This document shows positions 10,835-22,009 of a DNA stretch of 64,000 bases, in pieces. Numbering within the stretch: the first letter of the stretch is position 1; each line of letters starts with the position of its first letter. This DNA is from Salminus brasiliensis (taxonomy: Eukaryota > Chordata > Actinopteri > Characiformes > Bryconidae), in contig NC_132878.1 in the NCBI RefSeq assembly GCF_030463535.1, positions 99,186,059-99,250,058 on the forward strand. Direction: 5' to 3'. A program made the translations under genes and the position numbers. The notes below the pieces were generated by a model. That model was not told the origin of the DNA, searched no databases, and was given only the letters and a program-made list of their open reading frames with translations.

Positions 10835-12725
10835 GGATCCAGGAATTACGTTGAGGGAGCAGCCATATTGTGTGTTGTCCAGAGTGGCAGCTGGATCCAG
10901 AGAAAATGGCATCCTCAGAACCACAAGTGCTTTTGTGGTGTGGTATATTCATTAGCTCTGCAGATGTTCATAGACCTGAAGGGATGGTATGGGGTTGAGG
11001 AATATTATAGTGAGGCCCATGGGGTAGACTTGGAAAAGGAGAGCGGGACATAAGATGTTGTTTAGATTGGACATACTTTCTGGTGCACGTGACAGGAATG
11101 TTAAGGGGATCCAGATGTGTCTGCAGCACGTAGACCACGTAACCAATGGTGGGGGCTGATGAATATTCCTTATGGATGAAATGCAGACATCCTGCATATG
11201 GGAACAGTCCAACCACATATGGAGTGTAGTCGAGTATAAAACGTGAGGTGTTCCTCTGTCTAGGGAGAGAGAGCAGAGGGGTACAGAGAATTGGCGGACT
11301 CTCTCTTTCCACACTGTACTTTTGATTGGAATAAAATGTTTTATTGTTGCAACTGAAAGATGGTGGTCACGAGTCTCCTTTCAGGAAGAAGTCCTTCAAA
11401 GAACACCTTAGTGGGAAATACACAAGAGACTTCCATTGCTTGATGCAGCACAACTTTATAAACTGGCTGCTTCTCTAGAAGAATAACAACAGCTGTGTAA
11501 ATGCTCTGAGCCACAACTGTCCTACATCATAGACTATAGAAAAATTGCAACTCTTGGTACTTGAAGATGAAGGAATGGTTTGTCTGTTATCTTTGGATGA
11601 TGTCATCAGTGAGCTATTGGCAAATAGAGACTTAAGTACTCAGTCCAGCCCTTCTCTCAGGGACAGGGTTCGACAACAACAACAACCAGCATGGACAGTA
11701 TGGTTCCTTTTTAAGCAACTACTATCCCTACAGAGAGTTCAGTAGAGACTCTGGAGGGATGGGGAATATCCCGGTACAGGCCACTACTCAAGTAGTTCAA
11801 ATCAGTGATGTTGCAGCTTTCTTTCCCAGGTGAGAGGTCAAAATTCAAGGTGATCAGCTCTCGGACTCTGGGTCTGAGATCCTCTTTGCACAGCTGTGTA
11901 AACAGATTGAGACTGAGTGTGATTGGTTTACAGACTCAGAGGTGATCAGAACAGTACTGGAAGTAACTAAAGGTGGTCATTTTAAAGAGTTATTAACTAA
12001 TAAAAATGATCTAACAGTTGAGCTAAAAACATCATGATCATATTAATGACAAAAATAGCACAGAACTATTTCAAGAATTAAGCAGTGCGAAACAGCAAGA
12101 TAAAGAGATACCACAGCAGTTTGTGTATCGTTCAATGATGTTGCGAAAACGTGTATTCCTGTCAGGTCCGCGTCGCCACGCCCACCCCAAGGGCGGTCCC
12201 GAGCCGCGGACCAGAGGCTTCATGTTCAAGGACTTTTATGTTGACACCTGTTTATGTACGGCGCCAGGTGTTGTTCAGGTGTTGTTCATTCAGGTTCATG
12301 TTTTGATTCAGGTCACCTGAGAGCTGGGGTACTAAAGGGGAGCAAACGCGAAGGTCTGGGCCGAGAATTACTCTTGCGATGCCAAGCGTTATGTTGGCCC
12401 CGGTCACGAGACTTCCAGTAGAGTCTAGTGTTCTGTAGTGTCCGCTCTAGAGGAGCCGTTCATGTTCAGAGGAAGTTCGCTGTCACCCGTCATTGTCTAG
12501 CTTAGCCAGCATGACAATTCCGGGCATCTAGTCATAATGATAATGATTTTAATTATGACAAGGAATTGATACAGGGGGTATTTTTACATTCTCTTTAACA
12601 GGGCTAAATGAGAAATTGTAAAAATTAGGTGTAATTTGAAGCCTTATCTTAGTGACCATAAAGTTGCTGATTGTGTCATTTTGGATCATCCAACTACCAC
12701 CAGGAGGCGCCAAGGTTGTGGAGAT
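10835..12725 (+). mobile_element. Candidate decayed LTR retroelement inserted in the L2
   Basis: This block interrupts L2 coding sequence: LLHTFCTGIS ends near 12725 and TRKSDHISPVL resumes near 10830. It contains an LTR-like promoter layout: GAGTATAAAACG near 11232, then GGAATAAAATG near 11328, with about 90 bases between TATA-like and polyadenylation-like signals. It is followed by short open pieces (for example 11545-11745) and weak gag-like coding traces near 11880-12030. No protease, RT or envelope motif is visible and I see no second matching LTR. A solo Gypsy LTR is nested at 12160-12516. The block limits are better supported than the class of element. Confidence 0.4.
12160..12516 (+). 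mobile_element. Solo Gypsy LTR with 5-bp target duplication
   Basis: Starts TGTCAGGTCCGCG and ends TTAGCCAGCATGACA, so it has TG...CA ends. It is flanked by the direct repeat ATTCC (12155-12159 and 12517-12521), a clean target-site duplication of the size expected for Ty3/Gypsy. Internal blocks (CACCTGAGAGCTGGGGTACT, GCCGAGAATTA) match the LTR at 23829-24418. No internal region is present, so it formed by LTR-LTR recombination. Confidence 0.88.
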
Positions 12726-14700
12726 CCCTGTGCAGAATGTGTGCAGCAGCTTCTCAACATCCCCCTGGGATTGTGTGCTGCAGAGTTTAGCAATGTTGCA
12801 TAAATGAAAGAAAGCCGTTTTAACTGTACTGCATATATGTGCATCAAAATGACCCCTAAAGTATAACTGAGTGACCATCTATGTTTACCACAGTATTATC
12901 ATTTATATTTTTATCTATATTAGGACCAAGCAGAAGGACATTAGTTTTATTGTAATTGAGTAAAAGGAAATTGAGTGTCATCCAGTTTCTTTAATACAGT
13001 CTGTTATTTTGCTGAGACACAGGTCCTCGTTAGGTTTAACTGATATAGAAATTTGGGTATCATTGGCATAACAGTGAAAGTTAATACTGTGTTTACAGAT
13101 TATTTTACCCAGCGGTAAAATAGAAAGAGTAAAGAGCAATGGGCCCAGTATTGATCCTTGTGGAACACCATTTTTTACTCTAGTGTGATAGGAGCATTCG
13201 TTATTTACATAAACATACTTTACATAAACGATCCTTTATATACAGTATGATCTGAACCAGGTATGGGCAGATCCTTTGATTCCTCTAAGATATTCTAACC
13301 CATTGAGAAGAATTTCATGATCTATGGTGTCAAAGGCAGCTCTGAGATCTAGCAGCACAAGGATGGCAGTGCTGCCCCTATGAAGGGTGGAGAGTAAATC
13401 ATTAGTTAGTCAAAGTAATGCTGTTTCAGTACTGTGGTTTTGTCTAAATGCTGTTGTTATGCAGATAGGTGCACAGCTGCTTAAACACTACTTTTTCCAA
13501 AGTTTTGGCAACGAAGGGTAGATTAGAAATTGGTCTATAACTGGGAAGGTCATGGGGGTCTAGATTAGGCTTTTTAATAATGGGCTTTATAATCAGCCTT
13601 TTTAAGAGATTTTAAGAAACAGCGGTTTTGGTACCGGATCTAAAATACATGATAATGATTTAGATGAGTTAATTATATTGAGACTTCTGTAACTGGGCTA
13701 AAGTACTGTAGGTGTGCCGTGGAGCTGGTGCAGCATTCATCACTGTCTACCACTGTGGTTTGGGATTGGGACATTGGATTTTATGTCTAATATTTCCTAT
13801 TTTATCATCAAAGAATTTCTTGTCATTGCTACCAATTTCAGCAGAGATAACTGAGCTAGTTAGTTGTTTACTGTTGGTAAGTGAAGTCATCTTGAATTGT
13901 CTTAGGAAAAATACTGAGATTTGGTTTTAATTGGGGCTTTTTTGCAGTCTGCAAGACTATGCTGCTATGATGCCATTTACGTTAATAGCTACGAGTGGTT
14001 TGTTTTAACATGCATGTGTGATCATTATACCATATCTTTTTTCCCCTAATTTGTTTTATCCTAATTGTGCAACAGTGTATGACTACATCAGTGGGTGGGG
14101 CCTATAACATTTTGATTGAAGCCTAAAACATCCCAAATTGATTTAAATGCTATTTTCAGTGGGTCCTAAATCTTTTCAAAATGGATATTAAAGTCACCTA
14201 CAATGATAACTCAATCAGAAGTAAGAGCTACTGCTGCTAGAAAATCAGCAAATTCACTAAGAAATTCAGTATATGGTCCAGAGGGGCCATAAACTGTTAG
14301 CAGCAGGAATGCAGGAGATGGGCCCACCACTTTAAACAGTTAAAATGACTTGGCTTCAAACCCTGTGTTTTGAGTTATTCTTATGACTGACTAAATTGTG
14401 GCTACACCATCACCACAACCAGTCCTGCGTGGGTAGCTGTAATAGCCTAAACCTGGGGGGGTGGACTCCTTTAACGCTATATATTCATCAGGTTTAACCC
14501 CTGTCTCAGAGCCACACAACAGGTTAGGAAAGTATAGGAAAAATAAGTAAGACCAAACTAAACATCTCAATAGAGAGCAACACACAAGCTAATGCTAACA
14601 AACACCGAGCATGTGACCTGTCAGCCAGAAGTGAACTAGAAGCTGCTGGGACGATGCATCTAAAGTAAAAAAGTTTCCCAAAACCATCAAACCTGGTTTG

Positions 14701-15189
14701 AACCACAGTAGGTCGAACCATGTTAGTTTAAACCACCATAGATGTGTTCAGTCACAGCGGGAAACTTTTGTTATTTATGTATTATTTAGGGTATTCATAT
14801 TGTAATTATATGCAGCTACTACATAATAACAATATGAAAAACAAAACAAAATTAATGAATAAATGCATTAAATAAAATAATTCTTAATATAAAGGATAAT
14901 GATAATGAGTATTATTATCACTTCTTTTAGAAGAAAACAGAACTATCAGAAATTCCAATAGATTTCTAAGAACTATTTGCAATTATTATTATTATTATTA
15001 TTGTTGTTGTTGTTGGTGGTGGTGGTGGTGGTGGTTTTTAACAGGTCCGATACTGTGAGTGTGTCTTTGTGGCTCAGTGAGATAGACTTTTTTTTTATTA
15101 TTATTTTTTTTTACTTTTTGGCATAATGTGAATCTACCAGCTGTTCTTTTCTAGAACTATTCTTGTGATGGACAGGAAGTGTTCTGGGT
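14701..15189. repeat. AT-rich spacer with trinucleotide microsatellites
   Basis: No coding signal. It holds an ATT run (about 14985-15000) followed by TTG and then GGT triplets (about 15001-15036), and a poly-T-rich stretch near 15088-15118. A related triplet run (ACTACT and CCA) lies at 42524-42577 beside another copy of the adjoining cassette, in inverted orientation. Confidence 0.7.
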
Positions 15190-15680
15190 TTGTGATCAGG
15201 GAAAGGTAACAGTGAAACTAGGGAAGCCTCACAGCGCTACAGGACTTTTATTTTGACAGCTAGCTGCCAGCTGTAACGCTATTGGCTCCTGCCGGAGTTC
15301 TGCGGTCTGATTGGCTCCTCAGTGGAGCTCCGGAGCTCTGCAGCTGCAGACTGTTGAGCGTTAAGGTGGATCAGGGCTGGTTACTGTATCTGCTCAGATC
15401 CAGAGACGAAGCCATCGAGATCTATTGATCCACATCTTCTAATAGTTTCATCCAGCGGACTCTGGACATCTGCTGGCCGCTCTTTTACCATGAAGAGCTT
15501 CTCTGTAGGAGAATATGGAAGGTGGGGCTAACTGTAGCCCGGTCTCCAGTAAAGTGGAGAAGCAGCAGATCCAGCTGTGATCAGCAGTCCACACCTCTGT
15601 GCTCAGACTGCTCTGCTGGAGGAACACCATCAGCTCTACTGTTGAAGGTATGGAGGTGCTCCACTCCTCATCACACACAT
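15190..15680 (+). promoter_or_regulatory. ZNF promoter/first-exon cassette for ZNF-a
   Basis: Reverse-complement copy of 50340-50800. Two ATTGG (inverted CCAAT) boxes lie at 15281-15285 and 15310-15314, each in the context ATTGGCTCCT. Downstream is a GC-rich stretch ending GAGCGTTAAG, followed by the donor-like GTGGAT at 15366. I infer transcription starts between the ATTGG boxes and 15365, with a short non-coding exon 1 spliced to the acceptor at 18959-18960 in front of ZNF-a. The sequence after the donor (15366-15680) is also conserved with the tandem-unit copies. No TATA box is evident. Direction agrees with ZNF-a (+). Confidence 0.55.
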
Positions 15681-15993
15681 CCGTTCATAATGGGGTAACT
15701 GCAGGATGTTAGTGTGGCAGTGCCACAGCATACTCCTTTCCTAGCTCTGAGGAGGTTGTGGGGGTGTGATGGAGAGCCGGGTTCAGGATTTCTCACTGCA
15801 TGTTTACTCTGTGGTACAGTGGTACCGGAAACGGCAACAAAACACTTCCGGAGTGACGCTGAGACCAATAGCCAAATTGCTAAAATGAAAGATTAAGATA
15901 TTCTCTTCAGTCTCCGTCAGGCTTCTGGGGGATGTTTGTTAATGTTGTGGCTCCGTGTGTAAAACAATCTGCGGCTCTGGGTTTTACATTACT

Positions 15994-16117
15994 CGTCAGC
16001 GCGTGCGGTTTTACACAGGGTTCCCTCGTCAGCGCGTGCAGTTTTACACAGGGTTCCCTCATCAGCGCGTGCGGTTTTACACAGGGTTCCCTCGTCAGCG
16101 CGTGCGGTTTTACACAG
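15994..16117. repeat. 33-bp tandem repeat, 3.8 copies
   Basis: Unit GTCAGCGCGTGCGGTTTTAC followed by ACAGGGTTCCCTC, repeated with single-base changes (GTGCGG versus GTGCAG, CGTC versus CATC). It is CpG-rich compared with its surroundings and lies in the inferred first intron of ZNF-a. Confidence 0.9.
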
Positions 16118-16233
16118 CGGACTGATTAGGGGAGAACCTACTGACCGCTGAATCACGTGCAGGTTCTTTATGGACATTTGTGTTGATATTTTTTAGTGTT
16201 TTTGGACTTCAGTACTCAGCCAACATGCTCTAT

Positions 16234-16352
16234 GGGGCTCCAGGTGGGCTCCAGGTGGGCTCCAGGTGGGCTCCAGGTGGGCTCGGGCTCTGAGCGAACA
16301 CTATATAGTGCGCACTTCTGTAATAGGGAGCGATAACCCTAACCCTAACCCT
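16234..16352. repeat. 11-bp minisatellite plus short telomere-like run
   Basis: 16234-16285 holds four copies of GGCTCCAGGTG. About 50 bases on, 16334-16352 reads TAACCCTAACCCTAACCCT, three vertebrate telomere repeats in the middle of the window. Both are in the inferred intron of ZNF-a. Confidence 0.85.
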
Positions 16353-16644
16353 GGTAGATTAAGAGCTGGTGGGGGATTGAGGGCTGTAAAGTCTGAGAAC
16401 CATTCAGGAGGTTGATGGTTTAGTTAACAGTGATGGAGAACCCATACTCTGCATATATAGTGTTTTTTTCTACACTGAACATTAGGACCTTGTGGCCTAT
16501 GAGTAAACTACTTAAAATACTTTCCGAAAAATAATGACTGTATATTTACAGTAGGTTAGAGACGGACCACGTGTCCATAAAGTGAGAACATCTGTGTTTT
16601 ATAAAGGGGAAAAGAGACACACAAGAAACTAGAGTAGAACTACA

Positions 16645-16826
16645 GTACATTTACATTTAAGGCATTTAGCAGACACTCTTATCCAGAGCGACTTACAGAG
16701 GTGCTCTGCTATTTACTTCAAAATAACCTCAGTTAGTTTAAAAAGGCTAAAATTCAAAGATACCTCCGAGTTAAGACACTACTAGACACAAGTCAAGAGG
16801 GTGACCACTCTGCTATTCGCCCAGTA
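16645..16826 (+). repeat. Dispersed fish repeat (GCATTTAGCAGACACTCTTA)
   Basis: ACATTTACATTTAAGGCATT, TAGCAGACACTCTTATCCAG and AGCGACTTACAGAGGTGCTC, followed by a tail with AAATAACCTCAGTTAG. The same block recurs at 29919, 37583, 43228 (and its tandem copy at 51267) and 56837. It is abundant in ray-finned fish genomes; I do not assign a family. It runs up to the left end of the Tc1/mariner-like element. Confidence 0.75.
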
Positions 16827-17935
16827 ATGGCCAAAAATCCAGACACCTCTGCTCTTCTTTCAGAAAATGGTCCACTTCTCCACACTGTTCCGGTCAGAAA
16901 TGCTTTAGTATTCACATCTTAATTCTTTTGTTTGCAGTGAAACAGTTAAAATGCAGAGGAAAGTCAAACCTGACACAAAACTCCTAAATGGCCTGAGACA
17001 GAATTATTGGCACCTGTGCAAATTGTAGTAAAGAGTTGTCTGTCATCATGAGACGATTCTTTCATTTTCAATGTGTAGTAAGGTGTTGGCAATATAGAAG
17101 TCACTCATTCAGCCAGTTCAAATGGAGAAAAGTTGTCTGAACCATTCTGTACTAAGCATGGTGAAAATGTTTGAGGATGTCAGACCGGAACTGTGTAAAA
17201 GTATGGATAATTTCAAGCCCCTTTCCAGTGATCATGTAGTTCATTTAGGGCTGGGCAATACAACAGTATTTTTTGTATTGTGATCAATTATGTTATCGTG
17301 TCTCACAATGTGCTTTTTAAGTACCTCATCTTTCAGTGCTTAAAGAACACTGCCCAACTGCACATTACATAACAGAGTGCAGTTAATGTAATAATCAAAT
17401 ACAATTAATAATAAAACAGTAGATCACTGTTCTGTCAAATAAATAAAAATGTGTATTGTGAAGGTGTCTTTAAATATTGATGTAACATTTAAACCATAAT
17501 GCCCACCACTAAGTTCATGTGTCCACTTTGCACAATGTCACTTAGAAGTTTACAGCCCAGTTTTCCATCAGGATAGTGACCCTTGTTCAAAAACATATTC
17601 TTCAAAAAATGACCCATAAATGGTTTAGGACAAAGTGCTGGAGAGTTCTGAAGGATCATTGTAATGTTTCCAGACCTGAATCCTATAAAAACACCTGTGA
17701 TGTGATCTCAAAACAGCAGTTGGGAGAAGGCACCCTTCCAATCTGAGAGACCCTGGAACAGCTGGCAAAAGCAAAGAGGTGTATCTCATTCATGATTACA
17801 TTAACAGATTGGTTTCAGTTATTGTTTCCACTGGGTCTTCTACCATATATTAAGATGAGGGTGCCAATAATTTTGTCTGAGAGAAAAGTGGTGCAATTTC
17901 TGAAAGAAGTGCAGGGGTGCCAATATTTTTGGCCC
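16827..17935 (+). mobile_element. Tc1/mariner-like DNA transposon remnant with matching ends
   Basis: The left end (ATGGCCAAAAAT, then CACCTCTGCTCTTCTTTCAG) matches the reverse complement of the right end (GGGCCAAAAATATTGG, CACCCCTGCACTTCTTTCAG). TA dinucleotides flank it at 16825-16826 and 17936-17937. Near 17550-17720 a decayed transposase reads QDSDP and DLKTAVGRR in broken frames. A hAT-like MITE is nested at 17245-17510. The transposase has many stops, so the element is inactive. Confidence 0.7.
17245..17510. mobile_element. hAT-like MITE nested in the Tc1/mariner-like element
   Basis: Ends TTAGGGCTGGGC (left) and reverse-complement AGTGGTGGGC (right). It is flanked by TAGTTCAT (17237-17244) and AAGTTCAT (17511-17518), an 8-bp duplication with one mismatch, as expected for hAT elements. 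The interior is AT-rich and non-coding (GTATTGTGATCAATTATG, AATGTGCTTTTTAAGTAC). Relatives appear near 40965-41080 and 61850-62168. Confidence 0.65.
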
Positions 17936-18960
17936 TAAATACACATTGCGCCCTGACCAGCTACATCTGATTTGTGTGACATCCAGCATTTCACATCCCT
18001 TATACACTCCTCAATTTTCTTTAATCTAGATTCATCAGAATGGTTGCAGCGGTAACCGGTTTCACAGTATACCACGGTATTAAAATGCACGGTTATCATA
18101 CCGTGGGCGTTTGTTTATTATCAGTACTAAAGGAAAAACGCAAGCCAGCTTAGAATCTTACCCGTTCATGCTCAGCTCCTCTCCGCCTCGGCCGCCTATC
18201 AGCCACTGCCATCACGCTTAAGCACACAGTGGCGGATTTAACCCGTCTCCATCCCTCTAAAATCTAAACTAAAAGAAGTGTAGGACTGACTCTGATACCC
18301 CCCAAACGGATGTGAGGATGGGTCTCTCATTTGCAAACAATGTGGACGTAAAGTGTCAGCTAAAGGAGGGACTCCCTCAAACTAGTGGTATTAATACTTT
18401 TACTGTCTGTCATTTATTATTATGATTATTATTATATTTTTTTCTGCTTTAGGGCCTAGCTGTGTAAATACACTGCCTGATCCAGCTCAGCCAATAGTCA
18501 TATTCAAAGGGACTTAAGTTTGATCCCTCATTTAAACAAGCCAAATATTAAAATCATGGTGTAGGAAATGATGTCCTTAAGAGCAGTGGAAAAACCTGAA
18601 AAAAAAAGTTTAAAAAGACATAAAACAATTGTATTGTCCAAAAGGCAAGCATCTTCCATTCCTCACTTTGGCCTAAAAGCAGATTATGTATAGCTGTGGC
18701 ATTTGGCTTCCTTGGAATCGGTCTAATAATATGTTCTATCCATTCCTGAGGAGCACAGCTGGAATCAGCACTCATCAGCAGTACGAACTGGAATGCCAGA
18801 TTGGAATGTGCAAAGAATTACTGAGAGAAGCATGGCTGCTTCTGAAACAGGCTCATTAATCTTTTTGGGTGATGTAACTCATGATTGTAGCTGCTGCATG
18901 AATTCATTAATTTTGTATTGAGCTTAGGCTTTATTTTTTCTTTGTCTCATGTCTTTCCAG
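17936..18960. other. Inferred intron of ZNF-a, 3' part
   Basis: Non-coding. Near 18050-18115 there is a partly palindromic block (GGTAACCGGTTTCACAG, TATACCACGGTATT, CATACCGTGG) like the end of a non-autonomous DNA transposon. Sequence at 18828-18880 (GGCTCATTAATCTTTTTGGG) is shared with 62583-62630 in front of ZNF-g, showing common descent of the two introns. It ends with a pyrimidine-rich acceptor, GTCTTTCCAG, at 18960. Confidence 0.55.
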
Positions 18961-19067
18961 AAACGAATGCTGTCTCTTTCCAAGTCTTCTCCAGCTCCTA
19001 GCTTCAGAAATACACACAACCGGAAGATTTCACTTCTGATTTTAAGCAGCTAAAAGAGGAGAAGAAT

Positions 19068-19889
19068 ATGGAATCCAGAAAAATCTCCAAAACAAATGTG
19101 TGTGAGCAGGTGAGCTCACCTACACCTTCTACGCCCCATATACAAATGCAGAAAAGTACAGACAAGAAGAAAACTCACCATTGCTCAGAGTGTGGGAAGA
19201 GTTTTACTAGACAGAGTAATCTCCAACAACACCAACGCATTCACACAGGACGGAAGCCGTATAATCTTGACATATACCAGGATGCTCAAACAGGAGAGAA
19301 ATTGCATCACTGCACAGTATGTGGGAAGAATTTTAATTATCGGAGTATTCTCATTCAACACCAGCGCATTCACACAGGAGAGAAACCATATCACTGTTCA
19401 GACTGTGGGAAGAGTTTTAACTGTCAAAGTCATCTTAACACACACCAGCGCATTCACACAGGAGTGAAACCATATCACTGTTCAGACTGTGGGAAACGTT
19501 TTAGTCATCAGAGTCATCTTCTTCGACACCAGAACATTCACAAAGGAATAAAACCATATTACTGCTCAGACTGTGGGAAGAGTTTTAGTCAGCCGATTAC
19601 CCTCCGGCGACACCAGCGTATTCACACAGGGGAGAAACCGTTTTACTGCTCAGACTGTGGAAAAAGTTTTTCTCAAGAGACTCATCTCCAACAACACCAG
19701 CTCATTCACACAGGAGAGAAGCCATATAACTGCTCAGACTGTGGGAAGAGTTTTAACCATCAGAGTAATCTCCAACAACACCAGCGCATTCACACAGGAC
19801 ATAAACCGTATTACTGCTCAGACTGTGAGAAGAGCTTTAGGCATTCAAAAACATTTACGAGACACAAGTGCACTAAGAGCAGTCACTGA
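19068..19889 (+). CDS. ZNF-a: poly-C2H2 zinc-finger protein, 273 aa
   Basis: Probable nuclear DNA-binding protein. A leader of about 42 residues (MESRKISKT, then [14 protein letters not shown]) precedes eight fingers with the [16 protein letters not shown]-type linker. Seven are C2H2; the last ([21 protein letters not shown]) ends in HKC instead of H-x3-H. Between fingers 1 and 2 the segment [16 protein letters not shown] is a finger that has lost its metal ligands. The start is supported by an in-frame TAG about 60 bases upstream in the same exon, so no N-terminal KRAB, SCAN or BTB domain is encoded here. The exon begins at 18961 after GTCTTTCCAG. The cassette at 15.2-15.4 kb is the likely promoter. 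Target DNA unknown; no orthologue assigned. Confidence 0.88.
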   Translation: MESRKISKTNVCEQVSSPTPSTPHIQMQKSTDKKKTHHCSECGKSFTRQSNLQQHQRIHTGRKPYNLDIYQDAQTGEKLHHCTVCGKNFNYRSILIQHQRIHTGEKPYHCSDCGKSFNCQSHLNTHQRIHTGVKPYHCSDCGKRFSHQSHLLRHQNIHKGIKPYYCSDCGKSFSQPITLRRHQRIHTGEKPFYCSDCGKSFSQETHLQQHQLIHTGEKPYNCSDCGKSFNHQSNLQQHQRIHTGHKPYYCSDCEKSFRHSKTFTRHKCTKSSH

Positions 19890-21129
19890 AATAGGCATTA
19901 GTACACACAAAAACATTCCAGGTCCCATCCAGGTTAAAAAAAAACTCTTTCTTAAAACTAAACAAAATATAGGCTCTTTGAGTGGGCTCTTCATAACTAC
20001 CAATAAAACAAGGTAATTCAGCACCATTCCCACACAGTTGGGGTTTTGGTTAAAAATCAACTTATCTCTCCATACATTGTGCTGGTCAGACCTGGGTACC
20101 TGATTGGCAGCACCTGTGAGCATGGGCCATGCTACAGTGGTCAGTAGGTGTCTGCTCCAAGAATCGGCATTCCACATTTGGTGACCAGCATGAGGAGGAG
20201 GTGCCAGGCTGTTGTGGCTATGTATGGCTGTTTATAAATGATTAGCTTTTCTTTCTTAACTGAGGCTCCTGTTTGTTAAATAAATAAATTGTTAAATTGT
20301 CAATATGACTCTTCAATCATCCAGTCCATCACAACAGTCAATGGCATGTTGTTATTATTATTATTATTATTATAAGTCTTATGATAATAGGAATAAGCTG
20401 TTTGGCAATGGCAGAGAAGATTTGACAAATATTTCATGGACGCAACCCAAAATTAAAGGGGGGGGGGGGTAAAATAATTAGTTTATGTACCCTGAGAGAC
20501 GAAGAAGACAATTGTTTACCAGAGATGACTGTATTCAAAGCCTCATTCAAAATATCACAAATATCTAAACACTGTATTAAAACATGAAAGCAGAAAAACA
20601 TGAACCAGTTGGCACCATGCCATGTGTGGGCTAGAGGTGTATAACTTGAACATATGTTATGGATATCTGATAAGTAATATGTAGGATGAATTATGTGATA
20701 TGACAAATCAGTGGATGCTTAGCTTTAATATATTTTTATTTACAATTGCATTTCTTGTCACACAAGCTTGTACTTTATGTCTTGCTTTTTGATATCTGTT
20801 GTTTGAGAACATATTACATATTTGCCTTCATTGTTTCTACTTTGAGTCAGTTTTGGATTACGGATTCTTTAATTTCTTGACAATCTTTGAATTCTCACAT
20901 TTTGTATTTCCAGAAACACTTTTAAAATACAATGAGACATGTATTTAGAGTGCTAAACAATGTAAGAGAAATAATAACAAAAAATCCCATTTTAAGAAAT
21001 AACAGAGACCTACATAAAGAATATCCAGTGGATTTAAACATTCTTGAACACTTTTTAAAACCTTGAAAACTACAGAGGATGTGCATAACACAAATGCTAA
21101 TAAACTGTGCATCAACAAACAGACTACAT
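19890..21129. other. 3' flank of ZNF-a, no gene seen
   Basis: AT-rich, with a TTA microsatellite near 20351-20372 and a poly-G run at 20459-20469. AATAAA-like signals occur near 20281. No supportable ORF. Confidence 0.5.
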
Positions 21130-21593
21130 CTACTAAATTTCTTTGTGGCACAAATTCAGTGCTGATCTACCAGTGAAAGGCAATCCACATATAGCATTTC
21201 ACCACACAGCTGACTGACTGTTTTGCTTTTCATTTCGGCAAAGGGGATCACATTTTTTTTTCAATTTTAACTGATACTATTCAATAGGCTTTTAAGCTGT
21301 GTTGAGTGTTCTGTCTTCATGGTGTATTTGTACTCAGGAACACTGAATCCAAAATTCAAGTCAAGTCAAGTCAAGTGGGTTTATTGTCATTTCAACTACA
21401 TACAGAGAACACAGTGAAACGAAACAACGTTCCTCCAGGACCATGGTGCAACATAGACAGTGCATACAAAACACAAGTGCAACACAAACAAACAAGTGCG
21501 GACAGAATTACCACTTTAATTACTGATACAAGCCGCTGGTTCAGCACCACTATTTTGTACACCAAGCCCGGCCACATGGCTGTGAGGGCGGGC
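21130..21593. repeat. Local direct duplication, copy 1 (with LINE insertion)
   Basis: Shares TTTCTTTGTGGCACAAA, CAATCCACATATAGCATTT, TTTTGCTTTTCATTTCGGCA, ACTGATACTATTCAATA and TGAGTGTTCTGTCTTCATGG with 22425-22700. Copy 1 differs by small indels and by a 149-bp LINE fragment at 21357-21505. Confidence 0.8.
21357..21505 (-). mobile_element. Rex1-like LINE 3' fragment, 149 bp, with AATT duplication
   Basis: Reverse complement of the last part of LINE C's 3' UTR (about 33798-33945): CTGTCCGCACTTGTTTG, CATGGTCCTGGAGGAACG, CAATAAACCCACTTGACTTG. It is flanked by AATT at 21353-21356 and 21506-21509. The second duplicate at about 22670-22690 reads CCAAAATTACCATTTTAATT without the insert, which is the preserved empty site. 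It is a severely 5'-truncated insertion. Confidence 0.88.
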
Positions 21594-22009
21594 CTTTCAA
21601 GAGTGTACGACTGGCACCCACTAAGAATGGCCCCTGTCCTCCATTCTGTGCTAACTGCGCCAGTAACCTCATAAAGCCACCGCCTCCCCAGCAGTTGGGT
21701 GAGTACAATGCTCCATGGTCAGGCAGGGCTAACACTGTATTTTTCTCTCTCCCCCTCTATTTTCCTCTGGTTCAGTTCACTATGGCCACCTCCCAGCCAA
21801 CCTCGATTGGCACCAGTTGCCCATGCTAGCCTGCGGCCGTCTCCCAGTTCTCTGGCAGCCTTGCCCAACCCTCTGTTGACAGGATACTGCTGGTTCCCCT
21901 TTGTGCTAACTTCAGTACCCAAGTTTTCTGTAATGAATACATTTATTTTTATAATAATATAAACTTGTAAAATGCTTCAGTGTACCATCCGCAGACCGGC
22001 AGCACGCTT

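Larger units (their letters stand above)
9614..14700 (-). mobile_element. L2-like LINE, decayed, with nested insertions
   Basis: Read right to left. Endonuclease start near 14590-14400 (KPDEYIALKESTPPG, YYSYPR, GDGVATI); VGDFNIHFEK near 14200; RT motif NGVPQGSILGPLLFTL near 13170-13130 with a YANDTQ active site (normally YADDTQ); FDAHICSTVKTAFFHL near 12840; C-terminal block WLPVKFRIEYRILLLTYKALHG near 10780-10720; and a 3' UTR down to a (TTGAC)n-like tail at 9614-9634. Many stops and frame breaks. It is interrupted by a SINE (9998-10313) and by about 1.9 kb of LTR-retroelement sequence (about 10835-12725). The clade assignment rests on remembered L2 motifs. The 5' limit is approximate. Confidence 0.8.

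Noticed and set aside
15994-16117. 33-bp direct repeats as a CRISPR-like array
   Set aside because: Units are contiguous with no spacers, and the genome is vertebrate.
19068-19200. N-terminal KRAB, SCAN or BTB domain on the ZNF proteins
   Set aside because: In-frame stops shortly before the ATG in ZNF-a and ZNF-d, and a leader of only about 33-43 residues; no such motif is visible.
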